A program made the translations under genes and the position numbers. Under the pieces are notes generated by a model. That model saw only the letters and a list, made by a program, of their open reading frames with translations, had not been told where the DNA came from and made no database searches. Shown piece by piece: positions 26,713 to 35,930 of a stretch of 64,000 bases of DNA (position 1 is the stretch's first letter; each line of letters starts with the position of its first letter). The DNA is from Petrimonas mucosa (lineage in GTDB: Bacteria; Bacteroidota; Bacteroidia; Bacteroidales; Dysgonomonadaceae): positions 248,001-312,000 of the forward strand of contig NZ_LT608328.1 of the NCBI RefSeq assembly GCF_900095795.1, read 5' to 3'.

Positions 26713-29700
26713 CTTATCTCTACCCACATTCCGCCCGTTCTAGCCTGCTCTCTCGGTTCATACATCGCCTGGCACGAAACTGCCGGCAGGTAGAATCTTC
26801 CCCGGTAAGCAGCCTGAAGCCGTATCCGGAAGGTGGCCGATTCACCTGCACCCAGGTTGAAGTAGGTCAGCACCCGGTCGTCACGGATATCCCGGTAATC
26901 AAAGGTTTCCGCCACTGCTCCGGTCAGCCTATCGTTATAGATCTCCCAACCCGAGGGGAAGATCTGCGTCAGCGACAAGTTGGTGAAGGGACGCTCCACC
27001 GGATTACGGACGGTAACCATTGCCGTAAACTCCGTCCCCTGCTTCATGGATCTCACATCCAGCGGTTTGCCGGCGGCATCGAGATAGCTGACCGACAACC
27101 GCAACGATCCCTCCACACTCCGGAGCGTATCCTCCAGCGGTTGAGTGAAGGCGGTCAGCCGTGCATATATCTTCCCCTTGCCCCGGTTGACCAAACGTAC
27201 CGACTGTTCCGCCGCCAGCTTCAACTCAGTCTGATGGAGAGCCTGTGGTGTTGAAATGGGAGCCATCTTCTGCCCGTTTAAGGTCCACTCGGCATCAATC
27301 ACCTCCGATCCCAGCTTCCCGGCCAGATTGGCCATTGCCGCCAGACCGAACGCGGCAGTCTGCGTGGAGAGATAATCGGAGGAGAGCGCCCGGGAGAGCT
27401 CCCCGGCAAGCTGGAATGCCTGCTCCACGTTACCCAGCAGGAGTAGTGTCTGCATGATCATCGCCTGGTCGCGGGCCGACGAACCATAAGTATCGTTGTC
27501 GGACCGGTACTCCTCTACCCTGTCCGAAAGATTGAACACCAGCGAACTGGCCACATCCGGCTTGCCGGCCAGTGCATAAGCTGCCGCCAATTGCCACTTC
27601 GCCTGAAGATTCAGGTCGGCAATCTCGCGCATCCGGTTCATGGCTCCCAGCTCGGCATGTTCGCCCAATGCCAGCGTATAGAGTCGATAAGCTTGCTGCA
27701 GTTCGGTCATCGAGATTCCGTGGTAACCTCTCTCTGGCTGGGTACGCGACCAGTTCCTTGCCAATCTTTGCTGAAACTCCACCCAACGGTTTATCATGCT
27801 CCGTGGAACCTCATATCCATGATTCAAAGCCTCTATCAGGAAGTGTCCGGCATAGGAGGATACCCACTCGGAGGCAAAAGAGTGACCCGGCCAGTAGAGA
27901 AAGCCTCCATCCGGCATCTGACGAGAGGCGAGAATCTGTATCACCGAGGTAATTTTTTGACGTGCCTGTTCCTTCTGCCCTTCGGAAAGAGAGGCAAACT
28001 GCTCCAGATACAGCAGCGGGAAACCCTGTGAAATAACCTGTTCGGTACATCCGTGCGGATAGTCGGCCAGGAAGGCAAGGATGCTGTTCAGATTGACCGT
28101 CGGCATCCTCGACAGCTCCAGCCGGGCCCAGTCGCCCTGGCCTACACTTCCTGGACGGAGAAGAAGCTCTGCCTCCCCGTTCGGGTCGATCAGTGCGGAT
28201 CGGCCGATAATGACGGGAGGATTGGGGTTGCGGACGGCAATATCTATCGTCTCCGTCGTGGATGCTCCCCCACCCGACGCCTTGATCTTTACCTGGGCGG
28301 CCCCGGTACGCTCCGCTGCTTTCAGGCGGAAAAAGATGACCGTATCGCCGACAGTACTGAACGACAGCGATTTGATGGTTTCGCCCTCCGTTTTCAACAC
28401 CCCCTCGCTCTGAACCGACAGCTGTACCGTCCTGATCTTCCGGTCTGTCACGAACAGGTTGACCGGAAGCGAGATCTCCTCGCCTGGACCCATCACGCGC
28501 GGGAGCGTGCTGAGAGTCATCAGCGGGCTTTTCACCTCGACTTGCTTCTCGGCGCTACCATACGCACCATGGCCACCGGCAACCACCATCACCCTAAGTG
28601 ATCCCACGTAGGCTGGAAGTTTCATCTGGTGACTTTTGCTTTCGCCGGCCTTTAGCGTGAAAGGACCCATGAACTTCACCAGCGGCTTGAAGCGGTTTAC
28701 CTGATCGCCGGAAACTTTCAGTGCCTCATCGCCGCCGATGGTCAGTAACGGCCCGATCATCCCGGCGTTTGCCCCCAGTACACGGTCGAACAGGTCCCAG
28801 GTGCGCACGCCAAGTGCCTCGCGGGCAAAGAACTCATCCCAGGCGTTTGGGGTCTTGAAAGAGGTCAGATCCAGTAATCCCTCATCCACCAAGGCAAGGG
28901 TGTAGGTCATTCCTCTCCCCGATTTTTCAGAAACCGAGAGTGAGAACTCCTTTTCGGGCGAGAGCAGGTCGGGCATCCGGATAATCGGCTCAAGCCTGCT
29001 GCTCCTCTCCTCCACGCTGATATTCTTTACCCCATAAAGCCTGACAGGCAGATCATTTCCTGTCTGGGCATGGGGTTGAAGTAAAGTAATGAATAGGTAG
29101 CAGTTGGGACTCATCTCCTCAGTGACCTCGAAACGGTATTCCGTATCGCTGGTACCCGAAGTTTTCACCCACTCTTTCCTCAAGATGCGTGATCCGTTCT
29201 CGACGGCAACCAACGCCCTTCCTGATGAGCTTTTGGGAATGAGCACCCTGACCGTTTCACCCACTGCATATCGCTCCTTGTCGGTCGAGAATGAGAGCAT
29301 GGTCAACCCGTCCGGGTCGCTCTTACCTGCCCGTCCGTACATCGATGGCCAATCGACATGGAAGATGGTTCCGGCAGTATGTCCACTACCGGTATCCTTC
29401 ACCAGGAGCAGATAACGGCCCCAGTCGGGATAATCGACCTGAAAGCTGACCTTGCCGCTGCCGCCAGCTGTCTGGATCACTCCGGTAGCCACCGGCGAAA
29501 CTGCCGTATTGTTCACATAGGAACCCAGATCCTCCCGGGTGCTGTTCCACCACCACGACCAGTTGAGCTTGTAGATCTTGTACTCCAGATTATTGCGGGA
29601 GACCTTTTTGCCATAAGGATCAACGGTTACCACGTCGAAAAGGATCGGTTTGTCGCTCTCCAGATATCCCGACGGCCCGGGATCGGGCGCTCTTACCCCG

Positions 29701-32252
29701 GCATAGACACTGTAGGGAGAATAATAGACGGTTTGTGCATAAAAGCTCATCTCTCCTCCGGCCTCAAAGACACGCGAGACAATATTGCCCCGCAGCATGC
29801 CCGGAGCAGCTTCGGCTACTGGAATAGGGGAATTCACCACTGCGGCTCCCGATGCGTTGAGTAGCCCTTCGAACAGTTTGTAGCGACTGGATTCGAAGTT
29901 GAAGAGCGGATTGTTGAACTGGTAATCCCTGTACCCGGCAAAGGGGTTTTCAGCACGGGAAAGCGTGATCTCCACCTCCGACTTCAGATTGGACGCCGGC
30001 GCACCGTGCAGCCATTGCGAATTGAGTCTTCCGGAGAAACGTCCCTGGGTGGCATCGATGATTGAATCGGTCTCGAGCCTTACTTTCAGTCGGTTCGGCT
30101 TGATCGTTTCGATCCGGAGCGGTTTGTAGAATGCAGCTCCACCCACCTTCACATAGGCTTGCCAGATCCCGGTCGGAGCAGACGGATCGGTGGTTACCTG
30201 GAAGGTGTAGAACCCATTTTCACCTTCACTGCTTACCTGCCGGTGATGAAGCTGGCGTGCAGGTGTGTAGACCTCAAGCGTGACAGGATAGCCCTTGGGC
30301 AGTCTCTTTGTCTTCTCCTCCAGAATAAACGAGAGGTAGATGGTATCGCCGGGTCGCCAGACACCCCGCTCGCCATAGAGATAACCCTTCATCCCTTTCT
30401 GTAGCTCCTTGCCGCTCACGTCGAAATTGCTAAGCGAGAGCGACTGCTCCTCCCTCACCTCCAGATAGCCAACATCCTTGCCGCTGGCAGCAGTTACCAC
30501 AAACGGCTTTCCGTTGGTATAAGCGATTACGGCAAAGCCCTCTCCGTCGGTTTTTCCCCTGCCTATCACCTGCATCTGGTAATTGTATACGGTGACTTCG
30601 GCTCCTGAAATCGGTGAAGTGGAGAGGATATCGGTCACCGCCACCTCGATCCGGTTATCGTCACCCCGCTTGGCGATAATTCCCACGTTGGATGCCATCA
30701 CCATGGTCTCGGCCATCCGCTCCCTGCTCATGTAATAGGAGGGCTTGCAGGGGTCGTCGCGATCTTCCCAGTTATATTCCGACCAGTCGACCGGATCGTA
30801 GTAATAGGGCGACGTCTCATCCCACCGTGCAGCATCCTCGTTGCTGACGGTTTCATCCGCCATGGTACTCATCGACTGTCCATCAGGAATTTGTGGTGAG
30901 ACTCCGCCACAGTTGTAGAGTGAATATCCAGGCTTGAACGAAAGTTCAACCTTATAGATTGCACCCGGTTCTTCACTGATCAACGGAGCCAGATCGATGG
31001 CGAAGTTGTTCCAGCGGGTCAGGTCGATCGATCTGTCCGTATCCAGGCGGAACTGTCTCTTTTTAACCAGTCGTCCAAAACGGCGTACTTCCCCGCTAGA
31101 CTGGGTGTTGATCGAAGCCGACTGAAGATAGTAGAGAACATTGTTCTGATAGATCTTGATCACTTTTACATCAACTGCCCAGAGGTTGACTGCGCTAAAA
31201 GGGAGAATCAGTTCGGCGGAATTGGGCAGGATATTGCCGCTCTTCACCAGCTTCACCTGCGGCTTTTCCCGCTCGCCGCGTAACTTCCAGGTCTGATCCT
31301 TCGCCAGGGCAAGGTTTCCGGAACTGCGCAATCCTTGGTGAAGCTGCACGGTTATCTCCTCCTCCGGGTAGGTTTCGGGGAAGAGCTTCAGCACGTTCTT
31401 ATCCATCTGGTAAGAGAAATGGGTGACTCCCGAAACTACCACAAGTCCCTCAATTTCCTGATCCCGCGACAAGGGACTGCTGAAGGTTATCCTGATATGG
31501 GGTGTACCCTCATTTATCATCCTGACATCGATCACCTGAAATTCGGTTTCGGGGAGCGACGGAAGTTCGATGTTGAATTTCTCGCGTCGCTTCGCTCCTA
31601 TAATATTACCATTGAGAATCAACTCATAGCTCTCCGGTTTGTTACTTCGCAGCAGGCTGTCAACTGAAACCCGGTATCTACCGTCGGATGTGGCGGTCAG
31701 ACTCACTCTGGCCTCCCGGTTGGCCCCTTTCAATTCGAAAAGCCGGAGTAACTTCTCGGGCGACACCTTGTTGGCCAGCCGCAATGTACCGGTAACCTGG
31801 TTCCACTTCAATTCATCGCTGCCCATTGGCGAGTAGGGCAACGGATCGAAGGTGAAATTCTGTTCGTTCACCCGGAAAACGAAGTTGAAAGTATTGAACT
31901 TCTGCTCCGTTTTCAGCACTTTCCCCAGGTGAAACCTTGCCGTATAGCTCTTCCCTGCCTTCAACTGCCCGGAATCTGGCACGAAACGGATGGTTCTAGG
32001 GGTTATCCAGTAGCTGTTCCCCTTGACTGACGGGGAGAAGGTAAAGAGCCTCTCCCGTATTGCACCGTTCAGCTCTACAGCTGGCAACTCCTGCGCCAGC
32101 TCTATCTCGATAAATGCGTCGGGCGACACATTTCCGTATGTAAATGCCGTAATGTAACGAGCAAATTCAGGATCAGGCTTCACACCTTCCTGCTTGCATG
32201 AAGCCAGGAAGAGGAGTGTGATCCCCAAAAATAATAGAAGTTGTTTTCTCAT
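26709..32252 (-). CDS. Alpha-2-macroglobulin family lipoprotein
   Basis: About 1847 residues from the ATG at 32252, chosen because the lipoprotein signal MRKQLLLFLGITLLFLASC begins there; an upstream ATG at 32291 adds 13 residues. Several MG (macroglobulin) beta domains fill the first 1200 residues, followed by the A2M segment and the thioester domain, where YPHGCTEQ gives the reactive Cys-Gln pair near residue 1400. The family traps proteases that breach the outer membrane by covalent capture, while PBP1C repairs the wall. The stop overlaps the pbpC start by 4 bp (ATGA), which indicates translational coupling. The protein is longer than the E. coli YfhM homologue (about 1650). Confidence 0.95.
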   Translation of the reverse strand: MRKQLLLFLGITLLFLASCKQEGVKPDPEFARYITAFTYGNVSPDAFIEIELAQELPAVELNGAIRERLFTFSPSVKGNSYWITPRTIRFVPDSGQLKAGKSYTARFHLGKVLKTEQKFNTFNFVFRVNEQNFTFDPLPYSPMGSDELKWNQVTGTLRLANKVSPEKLLRLFELKGANREARVSLTATSDGRYRVSVDSLLRSNKPESYELILNGNIIGAKRREKFNIELPSLPETEFQVIDVRMINEGTPHIRITFSSPLSRDQEIEGLVVVSGVTHFSYQMDKNVLKLFPETYPEEEITVQLHQGLRSSGNLALAKDQTWKLRGEREKPQVKLVKSGNILPNSAELILPFSAVNLWAVDVKVIKIYQNNVLYYLQSASINTQSSGEVRRFGRLVKKRQFRLDTDRSIDLTRWNNFAIDLAPLISEEPGAIYKVELSFKPGYSLYNCGGVSPQIPDGQSMSTMADETVSNEDAARWDETSPYYYDPVDWSEYNWEDRDDPCKPSYYMSRERMAETMVMASNVGIIAKRGDDNRIEVAVTDILSTSPISGAEVTVYNYQMQVIGRGKTDGEGFAVIAYTNGKPFVVTAASGKDVGYLEVREEQSLSLSNFDVSGKELQKGMKGYLYGERGVWRPGDTIYLSFILEEKTKRLPKGYPVTLEVYTPARQLHHRQVSSEGENGFYTFQVTTDPSAPTGIWQAYVKVGGAAFYKPLRIETIKPNRLKVRLETDSIIDATQGRFSGRLNSQWLHGAPASNLKSEVEITLSRAENPFAGYRDYQFNNPLFNFESSRYKLFEGLLNASGAAVVNSPIPVAEAAPGMLRGNIVSRVFEAGGEMSFYAQTVYYSPYSVYAGVRAPDPGPSGYLESDKPILFDVVTVDPYGKKVSRNNLEYKIYKLNWSWWWNSTREDLGSYVNNTAVSPVATGVIQTAGGSGKVSFQVDYPDWGRYLLLVKDTGSGHTAGTIFHVDWPSMYGRAGKSDPDGLTMLSFSTDKERYAVGETVRVLIPKSSSGRALVAVENGSRILRKEWVKTSGTSDTEYRFEVTEEMSPNCYLFITLLQPHAQTGNDLPVRLYGVKNISVEERSSRLEPIIRMPDLLSPEKEFSLSVSEKSGRGMTYTLALVDEGLLDLTSFKTPNAWDEFFAREALGVRTWDLFDRVLGANAGMIGPLLTIGGDEALKVSGDQVNRFKPLVKFMGPFTLKAGESKSHQMKLPAYVGSLRVMVVAGGHGAYGSAEKQVEVKSPLMTLSTLPRVMGPGEEISLPVNLFVTDRKIRTVQLSVQSEGVLKTEGETIKSLSFSTVGDTVIFFRLKAAERTGAAQVKIKASGGGASTTETIDIAVRNPNPPVIIGRSALIDPNGEAELLLRPGSVGQGDWARLELSRMPTVNLNSILAFLADYPHGCTEQVISQGFPLLYLEQFASLSEGQKEQARQKITSVIQILASRQMPDGGFLYWPGHSFASEWVSSYAGHFLIEALNHGYEVPRSMINRWVEFQQRLARNWSRTQPERGYHGISMTELQQAYRLYTLALGEHAELGAMNRMREIADLNLQAKWQLAAAYALAGKPDVASSLVFNLSDRVEEYRSDNDTYGSSARDQAMIMQTLLLLGNVEQAFQLAGELSRALSSDYLSTQTAAFGLAAMANLAGKLGSEVIDAEWTLNGQKMAPISTPQALHQTELKLAAEQSVRLVNRGKGKIYARLTAFTQPLEDTLRSVEGSLRLSVSYLDAAGKPLDVRSMKQGTEFTAMVTVRNPVERPFTNLSLTQIFPSGWEIYNDRLTGAVAETFDYRDIRDDRVLTYFNLGAGESATFRIRLQAAYRGRFYLPAVSCQAMYEPREQARTGGMWVEIR

Positions 32253-32330
32253 ATCGGTTCTTATCTGAAAGTTTAAAAGCAGGATGATCATCCCATAACG
32301 CCGTATTAAATTGCCACTGGCAAGCCGCGA

Positions 32331-33062
32331 TCAGAACTCCAGGTAAGGCTCGATCCTGAAGATATCTTCCGAAGTAAACTCATCCAGCATGGCCAACTCG
32401 TTGATTGAAGCAATTTTTCCTCTCTTTTTCCGGAGATTTACAATGGCTTGTACCTGTCTGTAATTGAGGTATGGATGTTTAAGCAACTCCCTGAATTCCA
32501 TCCTGTTGATCTGAAGCTTACTATAATTATCGTCTGCCTGGATATAGGGGGAGATCCGCAGAAACAACTCATCGTCGATCCCGTAGACCTCCCTGAGTTG
32601 TTCAACCGACACAAATCCTCCCAACAGGTTTTGATACTTCACAATTCGATTGGCAAACACGCTACCTATTCCCGGAATCCTTTTCCAGTCGGCCGTATCG
32701 GCACTGTTTAACAGGATCGTTTCACCTGCAGCCAGTTTTTCTGTGGCCCGAAAGAGAATCCTCCGTTCCGGGATCCTCTCCCTGGAGAGAAGCCGGGTAT
32801 CGGTACGGTCTCTGCTTTTCCTGTCGTGTCCAGATATAACAGCATTATGGCCAGTATCGTTCAGATCTTCCCGCAAATTGAGGCTCTTCTGGAACTCTTC
32901 GAACACTTTTACCAGCGAATCGTTTTGGAGAAGGTCTATATCCCTGCTGTTGCGTTGCGATAGTATCAGGTTTAGGCACAACATCAGCACGATCAGGATT
33001 AGTAGCAATATTACCGCTATTTTCTCGCTTTTCTGATAATATAGAAAATCCTTCCAATGCAT
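32331..33062 (-). CDS. Helix-hairpin-helix membrane protein (ComEA-like)
   Basis: 243 residues from the ATG at 33062; an in-frame GTG at 33074 is possible. One N-terminal membrane helix (about 15-35, KIAVILLLILIVLMLCLNLI) is followed by a charged spacer and two or three helix-hairpin-helix units: WKRIPGIGSVFANRIVKYQN, GGFVSVEQLREVYGID and YRQVQAIVNLRKKRGKIASI. ComEA-like proteins bind DNA in the periplasm during uptake, but many Bacteroidetes proteins of this shape are unassigned. It is divergent from the Gate-domain gene at 33149, with an 86-bp shared promoter region. Confidence 0.85.
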   Translation of the reverse strand: MHWKDFLYYQKSEKIAVILLLILIVLMLCLNLILSQRNSRDIDLLQNDSLVKVFEEFQKSLNLREDLNDTGHNAVISGHDRKSRDRTDTRLLSRERIPERRILFRATEKLAAGETILLNSADTADWKRIPGIGSVFANRIVKYQNLLGGFVSVEQLREVYGIDDELFLRISPYIQADDNYSKLQINRMEFRELLKHPYLNYRQVQAIVNLRKKRGKIASINELAMLDEFTSEDIFRIEPYLEF

Positions 33063-33113
33063 AGACGGTTGCACTTCTACAGGGTAAAGATAAAAATATT
33101 TCCTCGAAAGTGT

Positions 33114-33121
33114 TACCTTTG
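33114..33121 (+). promoter_or_regulatory. Promoter -7 element for the Gate-domain gene
   Basis: TACCTTTG matches TAnnTTTG and lies 27 bp before the ATG at 33149. No TTTG is seen at the expected -33 distance. Confidence 0.5.
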
Positions 33122-33148
33122 ACTGAACAATTGTGAATTTCTCATGTT

Positions 33149-34381
33149 ATGGTCCTGAATTACATCTGGATTGCTTTTTTTCTAATAGCGTTCGTGGTTG
33201 CCCTGGTCAGGCTGGTCTGCTTTGGCGACATCAACGTCTTCACCGAAATCATGGACTCTACATATGAGTCCGCCAAAACTGGATTTGAGATCTCCCTGGG
33301 CTTGACCGGGGTGCTATCACTCTGGCTGGGTGTGATGAAGATAGGTGAACGGGGCGGCATGATCGATCTCTTTTCGCGTGGAGTCTCTCCGCTGTTTACC
33401 CGGCTTTTTCCCGACATTCCCAAAGGGCATCCCGCCGCTGGATCCATACTGATGAATGTTTCGGCCAACATGCTCGGGCTCGACAATGCAGCCACCCCTT
33501 TCGGTCTGAAGGCGATGCAGGAGTTGCAGGAGATCAATCCAAGGAAAGATCAGGCGTCAAATCCGATGATCATGTTCCTGGTGCTGAATGCTTCGGGGAT
33601 GACCCTGATTCCGGTCACCATTATGGTATACCGGGCCCAGCTGGGAGCAGCCAATCCGGCAGACATATTCATCCCCATCATGATTGCCACTTTCGTCGCA
33701 ACCCTTGTAGGGGTGATTGCCGTTTGTCTCAAACAACGTATCAACATCTTCAACCGGGCCATCATGGGGTTTTTTATCGGCATGGTGACCATCATTGCGG
33801 GTACTATCCTCGCATTCAAGACGATGCCGCAAGAGAATGCCAATATCGTCTCCGGCCTGATAGCCAATATTTTCCTGCTTTCGGTCATCATCCTCTTTAT
33901 CCTGGTAGCGATGCGCAAGCGGGTCAATATCTTCGAGTCGTTTATCGATGGTGCCAAGGAGGGATTCAAGACCGCTGTCACCATCATCCCCTACCTCATT
34001 GCGATCCTGGTGGGTATCGGCGTTTTCCGCGCGTCAGGAGCCATGGATTTCCTCATGGATGGGATACGCAGCCTGGTAGCGCTTACCGGTACTGATACCC
34101 GTTGGGTGGACGGCATGCCCACGGCCATCATGAAACCTCTCAGCGGCAGTGGTGCCCGTGGAATGATGATCGATGCGATGAAGAGTTTCGGGCCCGACTC
34201 GTTTGCCGGCAGACTCTCCTGCCTGCTGCAGGGAGCCACCGACACCACCTTCTACATCGTGGCGGTCTACTACGGAGCCGTGAACATCAAAAACAGCCGG
34301 TATACCGTTCCCTATGCCCTTTTAGCCGATCTGGCCGGCGTAGTGGCAGCAATCTTCGTGGCTTACCTCTTTTTCGGGTAA
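33149..34381 (+). CDS. Gate-domain membrane protein (fused SpmA/SpmB-like)
   Basis: 410 residues with about eight to ten membrane segments and two Gate (nucleoside-recognition) domains. The first, about 40-180, contains ILMNVSANMLGLDNAATPFG; the second, about 270-400, contains MKPLSGSGARGMMIDAMKSF and LLQGATDTTFYIVAVYYG. The halves match spore maturation proteins SpmA and SpmB, which are fused in many non-sporulating Bacteroidetes. The transported compound is unknown. The name does not imply sporulation. It is followed 42 bp later by ybeY. Confidence 0.9.
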   Translation: MVLNYIWIAFFLIAFVVALVRLVCFGDINVFTEIMDSTYESAKTGFEISLGLTGVLSLWLGVMKIGERGGMIDLFSRGVSPLFTRLFPDIPKGHPAAGSILMNVSANMLGLDNAATPFGLKAMQELQEINPRKDQASNPMIMFLVLNASGMTLIPVTIMVYRAQLGAANPADIFIPIMIATFVATLVGVIAVCLKQRINIFNRAIMGFFIGMVTIIAGTILAFKTMPQENANIVSGLIANIFLLSVIILFILVAMRKRVNIFESFIDGAKEGFKTAVTIIPYLIAILVGIGVFRASGAMDFLMDGIRSLVALTGTDTRWVDGMPTAIMKPLSGSGARGMMIDAMKSFGPDSFAGRLSCLLQGATDTTFYIVAVYYGAVNIKNSRYTVPYALLADLAGVVAAIFVAYLFFG

Positions 34382-34423
34382 CAGAGAGCCTTTCCCTATT
34401 CTGTAAACGTAAATAATAAACAT

Positions 34424-34843
34424 ATGGCAATTACATTTCAAGCTGAAGATATCGGTTTTCCGGAGATCCGGAGAGGCGACGTCAAACATTGGATCAGGCA
34501 GGTTGCCGGTCTCCACGGCAAAAAGATCGGCGAGATCAACTACCTCTTTTGTACGGATGAAAAGATACTGGAGGTGAACAACCACTACTTGCAACACGAT
34601 TATTATACCGACATCATCACATTCGACTATACCGAAGGCAATATGATTTCTGGCGATATCATCATCAGCCTGGAGACAGTCCGCTCCAATGCGGAAAAGT
34701 ACGACAACCCGTTCGAGCAGGAGCTTCACCGGGTCATCATTCACGGAATTCTTCATCTCTGCGGAATTGATGACAAGGATGAAACTGCCTCTCGCCAGAT
34801 GAGAGAGGCGGAAAACCGGGCACTTGAACTGATCGGCATGTGA
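34424..34843 (+). CDS. ybeY: YbeY rRNA maturation endoribonuclease
   Basis: 139 residues. The metal-binding signature reads HGILHLCGIDDKD (near residues 105-117). The first two histidines are present; where most bacteria have the third histidine (HLxGYDH) this protein has an aspartate. Other Bacteroidetes YbeY proteins, as I remember them, also lack it. The N-terminal half has the usual LNHYYLQHDYYTDIITFDY-like core (here NHYLQHDYYTDIITF). YbeY is a zinc-dependent RNase that trims 16S rRNA 3' ends. It lies downstream of the Gate-domain gene, with 56 bp to the next gene. Confidence 0.93.
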   Translation: MAITFQAEDIGFPEIRRGDVKHWIRQVAGLHGKKIGEINYLFCTDEKILEVNNHYLQHDYYTDIITFDYTEGNMISGDIIISLETVRSNAEKYDNPFEQELHRVIIHGILHLCGIDDKDETASRQMREAENRALELIGM

Positions 34844-34899
34844 TAATCGCTGTTTTCACGTCATACACTTGAAAATGTAACAGTTATATAAATCGATCC

Positions 34900-35856
34900 A
34901 TGATGGAGCAATTTTCATTCATATTTTACAATACCGAGAATTTTTACGACACCATCGACGATCCTGAAACAATGGATGATGAATTCACCCCAACCGGTAG
35001 ATTGAGATGGGACGAGAGGAAATTTAACGATAAACTTGAAAAGTTAACCTTTCTGTTTCAAGACATTGTAAAACCATCATTTCCCGATATCATAGGATTG
35101 GCCGAGATAGAAAACAAGAACGTGATGACCTGCATTCTCGACAACATGCGGCGTCATGGCATGGAGAGGTACAGTTTCGTCCACTATGACAGTCCCGACG
35201 AACGTGGCAGCGATGTGGCCATGATCTACAATACCCAATCGTTTACCGTTCTCGAATCGAGGCCGATTCTGGTACATCTCAACGGCATTGAGGATCGTAC
35301 CCGGGATATACTCTACGTGAAGGGAAATACTTCGTTCGGCGAAACAATTCATATCTATATCGTCCACTTTCCTTCACGCAGGGAAGGTAGAGAGAAATCT
35401 GAACGCAGACGCAATTTTGCGGCAACTCTGTTACACGACGCTGTCTATCGGGTTTTGAACGAAAATCCTGACGAAAATATCCTCATCATGGGCGATTTCA
35501 ACGATACACCTGACGACAAAAGCGTTGCCGAGGTGCTGGGCGCCCGTAAAACGGTCGAAAACATCAGCAGCAGCCAACTTTATAACCTCACATATCCGAG
35601 ACACAAAAAGGGCATCGGCTCAACCTTCCACAAGGGGTGGTTACTGTTCGATCAATTCATTGTTTCCGGACAGATGCTCATTTCCTCAAAAATTGATTGC
35701 AGACCGGAATATGCAGATGTTTTCAATCCGAAATATCTGCTCCATTTCAATAAAAACGGACGACCGGTTACCAACCGTACCTACCGTAGCCACTATACCG
35801 GCGGGTTTAGCGACCACCTTCCTATCTACCTTAAGATCTTCGTGAAAGAAGTTTAA
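34900..35856 (+). CDS. Endonuclease/exonuclease/phosphatase (EEP) family protein
   Basis: 318 residues, no signal peptide. Family motifs appear in order: FIFYNTENFYDTIDD (metal-binding Asn), DIIGLAEIENKNV (catalytic Glu), IYIVHFPSRREGREKS, ILIMGDFNDTPDD (Asp-Asn pair) and GGFSDHLPIYL (Asp-His). These proteins hydrolyse phosphodiesters in nucleic acids or lipids. The short form seen here is common in Bacteroidetes and has no assigned substrate. Its stop is about 75 bp before mnmG, which has its own promoter. Confidence 0.9.
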   Translation: MMEQFSFIFYNTENFYDTIDDPETMDDEFTPTGRLRWDERKFNDKLEKLTFLFQDIVKPSFPDIIGLAEIENKNVMTCILDNMRRHGMERYSFVHYDSPDERGSDVAMIYNTQSFTVLESRPILVHLNGIEDRTRDILYVKGNTSFGETIHIYIVHFPSRREGREKSERRRNFAATLLHDAVYRVLNENPDENILIMGDFNDTPDDKSVAEVLGARKTVENISSSQLYNLTYPRHKKGIGSTFHKGWLLFDQFIVSGQMLISSKIDCRPEYADVFNPKYLLHFNKNGRPVTNRTYRSHYTGGFSDHLPIYLKIFVKEV

Positions 35857-35903
35857 TTTCACTCAATTAACATCTTATAAGCAGATTAGCAGTATCTTTT
35901 TCG

Positions 35904-35911
35904 TATATTTG
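35904..35911 (+). promoter_or_regulatory. Promoter -7 element for mnmG
   Basis: TATATTTG matches TAnnTTTG and lies 19 bp before the mnmG ATG at 35931. It probably drives the mnmG gene and possibly the following apt-uvrC-dtd-mazG-deoC run. Confidence 0.6.
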
Positions 35912-35930
35912 CAGCCGCTAAAGAGAAAAG

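Noticed and set aside
33149-34381. Evidence for sporulation from the spore maturation protein match
   Set aside because: Fused SpmA/SpmB-like Gate proteins are common in non-sporulating Bacteroidetes, and no other sporulation gene is present.
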